Positions 43,636 to 52,133 of a stretch of DNA of 64,000 bases are shown one piece after another (position 1 is the stretch's first letter; the number at the start of each line of letters is the position of its first letter). A program made the translations under genes and the position numbers. This DNA comes from Limnanthes douglasii subsp. nivea (Eukaryota; Streptophyta; Magnoliopsida; Brassicales; Limnanthaceae), in contig JAUPFV010000004.1 of the NCBI GenBank assembly GCA_036936605.1, positions 295,658,009-295,722,008 of the forward strand, read 5' to 3'. Below the pieces are notes generated by a model that had not been told where the DNA came from, made no database searches, and saw only the letters and a program-made list of their open reading frames with translations.

Positions 43636-45325
43636 TTAACTGGATCCCGACCTCGATGCTGCTGGAATAGAATGGATCAGCTTGATGTTAAGGGACAAAA
43701 TGGCGATGGTGCTAGACAGAAAAGAATCAATCAGTTTGGTATTAAGAGACAAAAGACAAAGTAAAACACAAAAAATATAAACATTCCACATACTTTTACT
43801 CAGAACACCAGCAAGGAATTCATCTGCGCATAAACCTCCATCAGAAAGCAGCAAAAGTTGAATATAAAGCCGTATCATTGTTAAAGTTTTAATCTCAAAA
43901 CTTACCGATATGATCATTATCTAAGACCGTAGTAAACTCATCCATTAGATCCTGATGTTCTCCAAGCATAGATTCCATCTGGCATGAACAGAATATTAAC
44001 TCATAACTCATCCATTAAATCCTGATGTTCATGTAACTTTTTTCGAGCAAGAATGAGAAATAACATACCGAATGTTTCAAATTTTCACGCATCATTTCTT
44101 GCATGGGGTAGCACTTCTTTTTCTTATAACACAAAAGCCTCCAAAAGTTGCGGTAGGACTTTTTACTGCGTATACGTTCCTTGACTTTCTGACAGAAAGC
44201 AAAAGGAATTTTCCGTGGAGCTCCGTCATCCTTAAGATATATTACAACTCTTGGAGGAGCCTCATCTGAAGAAACATATCAATCAAAAGCAGCAAAAGGC
44301 AAAGTGTAAAGCACGATTATACCTCTCTTTCGCAACACAAAGTTTAATCTCAAAACTTACCGATATTATCAACCTCCAAGAACTTGATAAACTCATCTAT
44401 TAGATCACGGTGTTTTCCAAGTATAGTATTAATCTGGAATGCACAGAATTTCGTCGCAAGCAAATTCAGTATGTAAAATATCAATCCAGGACAGCACGAG
44501 AAAATTCGAAAAAGAGCCTTTCAATAATATACTGAGACAATATATTGACGAGGTTTAAAAACATAAAAGAGAGGAAAAACATACTGCCTTCTGCAATTGT
44601 TGATTTGTCATTGCATACTTCGTAAAACTATTGACGAGGTTTAAGAACCTTCGGTACTCTTCTACGTCACCTAGCCGCTTCTTGACATTCTCACAGAAAA
44701 AAAAACCTTGGTTGAAGACACCTGCCATAGAAATGAACAAACACATATCAAGTAAATCCACCTCAGGTAGATGGCAAATAAATATCATGAACATATCAAC
44801 GAAACTTCTTAGTTCTTACCCATATGTGGTTTTTCAAAGCTGTTATTATTCAGAGGAGGTTCATCCTCACTAAGGTTTGTATCAATCTCATAACCCTTGG
44901 GCAAAAACAAGTTAAACCCATCGATCAAATGATCATGACCTTCGAGTAGTTCTTTTACTCGAGCAAGTACACCAACACTATCAATCCTGAAAAAATCACA
45001 TAGTTGCAAAGCATTCAAGAGTCAAGAAAGAAGTCAATAGAGGTCTAAAGAATCTACCTTTTGTCATCAAAGTGAATCATGAGCATAAGAAACTTGTCGT
45101 ATTTATCTTTTTCATCTTTAAAAGTCTCCTGCACTTTCTTTATGTAAGCAAATGCATCATCCGTTGTCAATTCACTACAATTTTAACATTAAACTCAAAC
45201 ATATTCATACGTTCATCATTTTACTTCAATACATAAAGTTTTATAACACAAATCTAACATAAAACTCACAATATTTGTGATTTGGATTGCCAACTTGGAA
45301 ATATATCGTCTTCAGTTATATCCAT
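43636..45325 (-). CDS. PAH gene B: SIN3-like protein with three paired amphipathic helix repeats
   Basis: Eight exons with GT-AG borders and matching phases: 45270-45325, 45058-45174, 44820-44986, 44585-44721, 44361-44433, 44069-44265, 43906-43978, 43636-43823. The total is 1,008 nt, 335 residues, start [21 protein letters not shown] 1: [20 protein letters not shown], then [20 protein letters not shown] and [11 protein letters not shown] 2: [20 protein letters not shown], then [23 protein letters not shown] 3: [20 protein letters not shown], then [19 protein letters not shown]. Each repeat is split by an intron at the same place; exons of 117, 137 and 73 nt have the same lengths in gene A. 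The histone deacetylase interaction region of SIN3 is absent. It probably acts in the nucleus as a small adaptor or competitor of SIN3. The last exon may be wrong beyond [11 protein letters not shown]. The 5' end could extend upstream, because an acceptor site precedes the ATG. Confidence 0.75.
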
Positions 45326-45327
45326 GA

Positions 45328-45789
45328 CTGCAGAAACAGAGATTTTGATAGCGGTCAGGTTGGTTTTCAAAATCGAAGAGCACTAGCTTTTGGGTTCTTC
45401 GTAATTGTTCCGTAATAGAAAAATGGACTGGAGAGTGTAATCGGATTGCTAAGAATAAAGAAACAAGAAAGTCTGAAAGAAAACAGAAGCAACAAAGTTT
45501 GCTCTGTTAAAGGGATAACAAATGTTTAAGCAAACAAACACCAACTGAAGAGGGAAAATTGAACTTTTGTAGGCTACTTTACAATACTATGGTTTTCTTA
45601 TCGAATGTAGCATCAATTTATTTTGTACTAAAAGATATTTGGGCACATCCGAAAACAAAAGTTACCTAGCAATCTTTCCATATGAGATGTTAAGTCCTGT
45701 TCAGACCTTGGTGTGTGCATTATTTTCTAATAAAAGGGTAGTTTTGGAAATTTAATGTTTAAGGTAAGATCTAGACAAATAATTGAAGT
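45328..45789. other. Upstream region of PAH gene B and left flank of the MULE
   Basis: No frame found. Gene B should have its promoter here. Nothing like the Arg-rich exon 1 of gene A is visible. Confidence 0.45.
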
Positions 45790-45833
45790 GGGACAAGGCT
45801 AAATTGAGACCACATTTGGCTATAATGAGACCC
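45790..45833 (+). repeat. Left terminal inverted repeat of the composite MULE
   Basis: Pairs with 55616-55659 in inverted orientation, with about ten mismatches. It contains CTATAATGAGACCC at 45820-45833; a second copy of that motif follows at 45857-45870. Confidence 0.7.
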
Positions 45834-46270
45834 TTCTATAAAAAGACCCTATTCGACTATAATGAGACCCCAAAAAGACCAATTTACCCCTGATATAAAA
45901 GTTGTATTTTCAGCCCAAAAATACCTCTCAAAATCCCGAAAAGGCAAGATTTCTCAAATCCGACATTACAAACACCTTAAGGTACGAATCCTTTACCTAT
46001 TCATGTAATTTTTAAGCAATTTACTTTATTATTTTTAGTGATATTTAGAGTTTAGGGTTCTGCCTAAAAAGTCTGATTTTCATGTATATGTTGTTGTTTT
46101 TTTGAAAACATAGTTGTAGATTCGTGTTAGTCGATGCATTAGAAACGTTTTGGTACCATAGTTGTTGAATTTGGGTTGTTTTTGTGACGTTTTGGTACCA
46201 TAGTTGTTGAATTTGGGTTGTTTTTGTGAGTTTTTGGTTCGATTTTCAGATCTAGGGTTTGTGGGCTGCT

Positions 46271-46453
46271 GGAAGTGCAAAATCGCGAACAAGCACCTCG
46301 CAACCCGTGCAAAATCGCGAGGTGATTGTTCACGATTTTGCACTTCCAGGAGTGGTGAAATTGCGAACACTGAGCTCGCAATTTTACGAAAATTGCGAGC
46401 AGCTAGTTCGCAATTTTGGTGAAATTGCAAACTCCGTGTTCGCAATTTCACCA
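46271..46453. repeat. Left subterminal cluster of GCGAAC inverted repeats with a large hairpin
   Basis: Arms 46271-46301 and 46317-46347 are complementary over 31 bp with about two mismatches and a 15-base loop. A second inverted pair, GTGGTGAAATTGCGAACAC (about 46353) and GTGTTCGCAATTTCACCA (about 46436), follows. The core words AAAATCGCGAAC and AAATTGCGAAC recur at 51775-51915 and 55070-55312. Confidence 0.8.
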
Positions 46454-46542
46454 AAACAAGAAATGCCCATTTTTTGTTGTTTTGCCAAATTATGATGTTT
46501 TTATTCCCAAATTTATTAATGATTTTATTTGTTGTATTTCAG

Positions 46543-48360
46543 CATGCCTCGCACACAGCATACACCTATTCCACATTCAGGCTCGAGCAGTGATGGCGAG
46601 CAGGAGGAAGTTCTGTCACGGTCACGGTCCGTAAGGCGTAGGCCTAACGCTTCGACTCCGGCCCCTATTATATCTCATGTGTTTGGGACGATGGATCATC
46701 AATTTCGGAAGGTGAATCCGCATGTGCCTGCTCTATATCCAGACTACGCACAGCACGAGGCATACAACGTCTTTGGATGAGAGGTAAGTAATGATTGTTT
46801 TAAAGTACAACATATGCTCTTTTGTATTATTTCTAAGTTATTGATGTTTTATGTAGGCTCATCGGCCGTCGCGGTGCTACTCTATGTACGGTACCCACCG
46901 TGCATGGGATCTTGCTGGGCAGAGCAGGGTCAGACAACATGTTATGATGTCTTGCTTCGATCCCCTCACCGATGTCTTGGAGCGTTGGAGTACCAACGTA
47001 CACCTTGTAGATGCTTTTCTTGAAAGGTGGCATTCGGAGACCAACAACTTTCACTTTAGTTTCGGTGAGATGACGGTGACGTTAGACGACGTCCACGTTA
47101 TTACTGGTCTCCCGGTGACAGGTGATGATTTTATTGTTCAGACATTTCCTAGTAATGGACAGCGTTTGGCATGGTATTCTAAGACATTATGTATACCTGA
47201 GGATGCACTTAGGTATGAGTTAGGGCGTAACAGGGGGGGGGGGGGGGTAATGCTAGATCTGTTCGTTTACAGTTTTTACGTGAGCAGTACATGCAGCCTT
47301 ATTTTAGGATGATACCATGTCTGATAGTACTGTAGAGTGTGTCACTAGGGGTTATCTGCTGCACATGCTGGGTTGTTGTGTTTTGGTGAACAAGACGGGG
47401 AACAGTATATCGTTAGATTACCTGCAGTTTGTAGAGCATTATAGGGCGTCTATTAGATATAACTGGGGCCAGCATATACTAGCTCAGCTGTACCACCATC
47501 TAGGAAAGTCGTCGCTGCACTCGACTTTAGGGATTGCAGGCTTTATTTCCTTGTTGGAGACGTGGATATACGATCACTTCCCCCCTATTTGACTACGCTC
47601 AACACTCAGTACGAGTCTTCTATGCCGACTATATGCCGATATGTACCGACACCGTTTCGTGCGGATGATGAGACTCGTATCAACATCCGACTGATACTGG
47701 TTTCGTTGACGGAGAACAATGTGAGTTACGATGATTTGTTACATTTGTTTCCATATCGTTAATTTATTATTACTTATAGTTTTTTAAAAATTATTAACTA
47801 ACATATTGCAGGTTTGGTTCATGCCTTACCGCACGAAGCGTGCTCATTTCCCTTTCCAGGGTGTGGCTTGGATTGACCACACGCTGAAGGCGTTCGACAT
47901 AGTTGAGGTGTACTATCCACTTCGGGTTGCTCAACAAGTAGGGCTCATTCATGACATACCACCGGCGTTGCGGGCTGTTTTACCAGCGGATAGGAGGAGG
48001 CGTGTCAACACGCGCTTTTTGTGGGATGAGGCCACATGGATAGGCTGGCAGTCACACGTTATTGACGAGAGGATTCATGGTGACCCATATGTTATAGGCG
48101 GTCATGACATGACCTCTTTGTACGATGTATGGATCCGTGACCACCTATTGTACATTTTGCTTGATCCTAGTGTGCTCGGTCCATCTGTTTCACATGTTCC
48201 AGAGACCCCGAGTGCGATGACATATCAGGCACGACTGTATCACCTTTGCGATCGTGTGATTGATGGTGATTCTAGAGCGGACGAGATAAGTATGGAAGAC
48301 ATGCGTCGGGAGATACACGAGTATTCGCTTTTGGCGCACGAGCACCGCCATGCCGATTGA
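46543..48360 (+). pseudogene. Plant mobile domain (PMD/MAIN-like) gene
   Basis: Three exons can be read: 46543-46783 (MPRTQHTPIPHSGSSSDGEQ, Ser/Arg-rich, probably nuclear), 46857-47720 and 47812-48360, with GTAAGT, GTGAGT and AG borders. Exon 2 carries the PMD core: FHFSFGEMTVTLDDVHVITG with LPVTGD, then CVTRGYLLHMLGCCVLVNKT, ISLDYLQFVEHY, RYNWGQHILAQLYHHLG and FISLLETWIYDHFPP. Exon 3 starts VWFMPYRTKRAHFP and contains RVNTRFLWDEATWIGWQSHV. PMD proteins occur in host genes for silencing and meristem upkeep (MAIN, MAIL1) and inside transposons. Lesions: TGA at 46778 just before the first donor site, a run of about 15 G at 47232-47247 with frame change, another change near 47315, and a C-run frame change near 47580. 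The length is near the family's usual size. Confidence 0.8.
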
Positions 48361-48735
48361 CTGCATTTGAATTATATGACTACTAGGACGATTGTTTGGT
48401 ACTACCTTTTGTTTTACTTCAGTTATTGCTTTCGTTGATATGGTTGTATGGAATTGCTTTTGTTGCTTCAGTTATTGCTTTTGTTTGGATGTTTACCTTT
48501 TGTTTTACTTTAGTTGTTGCTTTCGCTGATATGATTTTAAGGAGTTGCTTTTGTTTGGATGTGTATCTTAAAAACAATAACACTTAAAACAATAACACCT
48601 AAACTTCTTAATATGCCGATTCCATTAAAACATTACACTTTAATCAAAAGCGTTGCATAATTAGAAATACATAAGCAAATAAATTAAAGCAAACGGTAGA
48701 TAAGCTAACCCTCGGTTAGCATTGCACACTTAGTT
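48361..48735. other. Spacer between convergent PMD gene and 155-codon gene
   Basis: It contains a repeated TTTTGTTTGGATGT(G/T)TA(C/T)CTT and GTTATTGCTTT(C/T)GTT pattern (48420-48570), apparently 3' untranslated sequence. No frame. Confidence 0.45.
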
Positions 48736-49203
48736 TTATGGAGTCGGATAGTTCATTCCATACTCAAAGCGTTTCTCGAACGAATATTCATCTTCACCAC
48801 TACTTCCTTTGGGAGTTGAATACGTTTCAACGGCGTTGGCTATTGCGTCGACTATTTCTTGCTCCTGCGACTGTATCACATGTGACACCATCTCCTGCGT
48901 AATTGTACTTTGCAATCCCATGTTGAATACATTTCGGACTTTGCTTCGGACTTCGTAAGCGAGCGACTCAATCTGTATAGTAACTGTTTTAAGATAAGCT
49001 AACCTATCGAACACCTCTTCGCGTCCGCGTAGTCGGGGCATCATACATCCTGGGCAGGATGCCTCCCTACCGTGGTTGAAGAACATTCTGCACAAAACCG
49101 CATCGATGAAACCAGGAATCTCCTCTTGCATCGTACCTCTCACGAAGTCAAATGAGTTTAGGAGGCTTGCATCTTCGTGCATGTTCCAGCCTGAATCACC
49201 CAT
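48736..49203 (-). CDS. Small MULE-associated gene, 155 residues, unknown function
   Basis: An uninterrupted frame from ATG 49203 (MGDSGWNMHEDASLLNSFDF) to a stop at 48736. The middle reads FIDAVLCRMFFNHGREASCP then GREEVFDRLAYLKTVTIQIE and TITQEMVSHVIQSQEQEIVD. The order of features (VLCxMxxNxxR, a charged turn, a hydrophobic middle, then ITxxMVxxxQ) is like that of the genes at 49652 and 50406, and I consider it a distant member of the same family. Cys pairs (CPGC) suggest a possible metal site, not seen in the other two. No known domain recognised. The divergent partner at 49652 shares the region containing GGGTCTCATTATAG (49489). Confidence 0.55.
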   Translation of the reverse strand: MGDSGWNMHEDASLLNSFDFVRGTMQEEIPGFIDAVLCRMFFNHGREASCPGCMMPRLRGREEVFDRLAYLKTVTIQIESLAYEVRSKVRNVFNMGLQSTITQEMVSHVIQSQEQEIVDAIANAVETYSTPKGSSGEDEYSFEKRFEYGMNYPTP

Positions 49204-49488
49204 TGTTATAACTTAAATGTTTAGTTTCATAGTCAGATTATAGTATTTATAGACTCGAAGTCGGTTGTTCAATTCGAAAATTGTTTGCGGGAAATGTTGT
49301 TTTTGTTCTCGCGTAAATATTTTTTAAGCGGGAAACCTTCACTTCATTCCCTCCATATGTTTCCTCGAAGTAGAACTATCGATAAACGACACTTGTAAGA
49401 TAAGGATAACGTAATCCAAGTTGACGAATGAGTATGCGACACCTAATATTTACAAAAGTACTCTAATGTTGCAGTGCAATAATACTAG

Positions 49489-49502
49489 GGGTCTCATTAT
49501 AG
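49489..49502 (-). promoter_or_regulatory. Motif CTATAATGAGACCC between divergent small genes
   Basis: Same 14-base word as in the terminal repeats, here in the inverted orientation (GGGTCTCATTATAG), between the gene starts at 49203 (-) and 49652 (+). A related word, TTTTTCGCTATAACGAC, follows at about 49523. Confidence 0.55.
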
Positions 49503-49651
49503 TACAACTTCTATTACCAGGTTTTTCGCTATAACGACACACCTACAAAAATTGCCGCAAAAAACACCAGCATTTAATGCAGTTCCCGCCCAAAAAACCA
49601 TGAGCCTATAAATAGACGCTAAGCACTCCTCGAACACAAACAGTTTAACCA

Positions 49652-50029
49652 ATGGAGTTTACCCCTAATGAAGATTACCATTTTCTCGAGGCAGTGAAAC
49701 TTGCCCTCCAAGAGTTAGGGGAAGATAGTAACGATGCATTTTACGAGCTGGTCTTGTGTAATATGTACTACAACTACGACCGTTTAGGAACTGAAGGTTT
49801 TGTTGTGCGTAACTGTGACCAAATCAAGGAGAGGTACATTATTTGCAAACCAATGGATCGTTTGTTGTTTCTACCATTTATAATTAAGCAAGAATCAAAT
49901 GTCGCCTGGAACATGACGGTAGTAGACTACATCACTAAGGATATGGTAGCGTATCTTCAGAATAGGATTACTGAGAGGGAAGAGGGGATTGAGTCTGACG
50001 ACAACTTGGGATATGACTTCGACGATTGA
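49652..50029 (+). CDS. Small MULE-associated gene, 125 residues, unknown function
   Basis: Intact frame from ATG 49652: MEFTPNEDYHFLEAVKLALQ, ELGEDSNDAFYELVLCNMYY, NYDRLGTEGFVVRNCDQIKE, RYIICKPMDRLLFLPFIIKQ, WNMTVVDYITKDMVAYLQNR, acidic end. It is clearly homologous to the minus-strand gene 50406-50775 (MEFTADEDYHMLQAVK, LGTRGIVVRTREQIKRGYNF, WNLSLIDYITMDMVAFLEDR), so the two form an inverted, convergent pair. Predicted largely helical, acidic and without signal peptide or membrane segment. A partial second copy (last 48 codons, identical) is at 60024-60168. No known family recognised; it could be an element-encoded regulator like the accessory genes of VANDAL MULEs, which is only an analogy. 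Confidence 0.65.
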   Translation: MEFTPNEDYHFLEAVKLALQELGEDSNDAFYELVLCNMYYNYDRLGTEGFVVRNCDQIKERYIICKPMDRLLFLPFIIKQESNVAWNMTVVDYITKDMVAYLQNRITEREEGIESDDNLGYDFDD

Positions 50030-50159
50030 GCATTATTCAATGTTTTAATTGTTTGCATCTTGTAGGTTCTGTATTGTCTGTTTGTTTAAGTTAATGCTAT
50101 AAGTTGTTATAGTTTTCATTACCTTGTTTTGCAGACATTATTTGGTACCCATAATTTAA

Positions 50160-50395
50160 GACAAAAACTAATAATAACAATAACAACTTAACACAACAAC
50201 TAATATTGAAAATCACAACTTAAATTAACAACCAGTAATACGAAAATCACAACTTCAAACAACAACTAATAAGAAAATTCACAACTTAAATTAGCAACCA
50301 GTAATACAAAAATCACAACTTCAAACAACAACTAATAAGAAAAATGACAACTTCAAATAACAACCGCTAATAAAATAACAACGTAAAATTGCATA
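50160..50395. repeat. 66-bp direct repeat between the convergent small genes
   Basis: CACAACTTAAATTAACAACC followed by AGTAATACGAAAATCACAAC and TTCAAACAACAACTAATAAG is repeated about 66 bases later with few changes, and shorter pieces extend to both sides. The same structure is at 60299-60535 in the second copy. Confidence 0.8.
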
Positions 50396-50405
50396 AGTGG
50401 AAGGC

Positions 50406-50775
50406 TTAGTCGTATCTGAGTTTGTACTCTACATCATCCACTCCACCCCTTGCAATAATTCTGTCCTCTAGAAATGCTACCATATCCATTGTAATGTAGT
50501 CTATCAAGCTCAGGTTCCAAACGGAAGCTGCTTCTTGCTTAATTAGCGATGGCAAGAAACACAAATGCTGTATTGGCTTGCAAAAATTGTATCCGCGTTT
50601 GATCTGCTCTCGAGTACGCACAACGATACCTCTTGTACCTAAACCGCCATAGTTTATATACATCGTACGTAGGACACACTCGAAAAACTAATCGCTGGTA
50701 TCTTCCCCCCAGTATCTGGCGTGCAATCTTCACAGCTTGAAGCATGTGGTAGTCTTCGTCCGCCGTAAACTCCAT
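50406..50775 (-). pseudogene. Small MULE-associated gene, 122-residue type, frameshifted copy
   Basis: Homologue of 49652-50029 on the opposite strand. From ATG 50775 the frame reads MEFTADEDYHMLQAVKIARQ and ILGG and then shifts because of one extra C in the C-run at about 50706-50711. The downstream frame (to 50406) reads LRTMYINYGGLGTRGIVVRT, CKPIQHLCFLPSLIKQE and VEYKLRYD. A stop also replaces a codon near 50688. The second copy at 60546-60914 is intact and shows what the normal gene looks like. Confidence 0.75.
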
Positions 50776-50903
50776 ATGTAAACGTTAATGCGTTTTATAT
50801 TTTCGTGAGTGCTATAGGTTTCCCAAGTGTTGTATTTTTCTAGAATTTATGTCCTATCTTATAGGGGGCGAGTCAATTTTGGTGGGTGTTTAATGTTTGG
50901 ATA

Positions 50904-50969
50904 GGGTCTCATTATAGCGAAATTCATACCCTTTCGAATACAGTGTTGTCCTTAGCTATAATGAGACCC
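50904..50969. promoter_or_regulatory. Inverted pair of the CTATAATGAGACCC motif upstream of the 122-residue gene
   Basis: GGGTCTCATTATAG at 50904-50917 and CTATAATGAGACCC at 50956-50969 face each other with 38 bases between, about 130-195 bases upstream of the ATG at 50775. The second MULE copy has the pair at 61043-61056 (one change) and 61095-61108. Confidence 0.6.
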
Positions 50970-52133
50970 TGATTTAAACCACGTGGGCTGTAATAATTAT
51001 CTTCGATATGTGTGTATTTTTGTATATATTATGTGTCACAACATTAGTCGCCTATTCAGATTACGTTATCCTTATATGTCTGACAACGTTATCCTACTTT
51101 TAAGTAGTTTTTAGGATGTTTTTAAATTATTATTCTTTCCCACAAATTTCGAATCATTACTTTGAAAATAACTAACGTATAATGATGGTTAAAAAAATAA
51201 CAAGTTTCGGACTGAAGAAGTAAATAAACAAGAAAATGTCAGTAATGTGACGATTTATTGCTACTTCGGACCTATTCCAGAGAACAGAATATACGATTTC
51301 GCCTAAGAAATTATATTTCCACTATATAATGTTGTTAATGTCACATTGGAATGAGATCGTTTTATGTGTATTATCTATCAAACGTATCATTTTGGGTTTC
51401 AGATTGTATGATACAGTTTTATATATTTTGGTGCTATTGTAAATGCCATGTGTACGATACTATTTTATATATTTCCATGTTTCGGTTCATATATGATACT
51501 TCAAATCACAACTAATAATGATGGTTTAAAAAAAACTTATCAGACTAAAAAAGTAAATAAACGTGAAAATATCAAAATTGTGACCATTTTAGGCTACTTT
51601 GAAGTAGTTTTTTTTATAACTATTTTCAGTTTTTTTTCCACAAAATTCGAATCATTCGGGCCAAATCACTAATGTATAATGTTGGTAAAAAGAAAAATCA
51701 GCTTTGGATTCGGGAAAGTCACAAAATGGTGAAAATACTAAATTTACAGAGGGTTTCTCGAACACATGAGGCTGTAATTCGCCCGATTCGCGAATGCAGG
51801 AGGCTGTGATTTTGCAAAATCGCAAACAGCCCGTTCACGATTTTGCCAAATCATAGCGCTCGGCATTCGCAATTTTACCACAATCAAACGTTCCCTATTC
51901 GCAATTTCGCCACTGTGCCGATGTTTTGAAATTTTTCCCACTTTTTTGGATAAAATTGTAATTTTTTTGGGAACTTGCAATTTTTTTGTGGAACTTGTTT
52001 TTACAATAATGTTATGAAATGGAATTTTCAAAATAAATAAAACGTGGGAGTATCGATTACAAACCGAGGTGAAAGTAAAAAGAAGTATTCGTAAACACAA
52101 CGGGATAAAAACAAGTAATGCATAAACAAATTA
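50970..52133. other. Non-coding AT-rich stretch between small gene and transposase gene, with central GCGAAC cluster
   Basis: No coding frame. The part 51300-51700 contains variants of TATGATAC(A/T)(G/T)TTTTATATAT. At 51775-51915 lies a cluster of inverted words (ATTTTGCAAAATCGCAAACA, CCCGTTCACGATTTTGCC, ATTCGCAATTT), matching the clusters at both ends of the element. Confidence 0.6.

Noticed and set aside
46833..47054. Minus-strand frame over the PMD gene
   Set aside because: The PMD core is clearly on the plus strand with splice sites; the opposite frame has no features.
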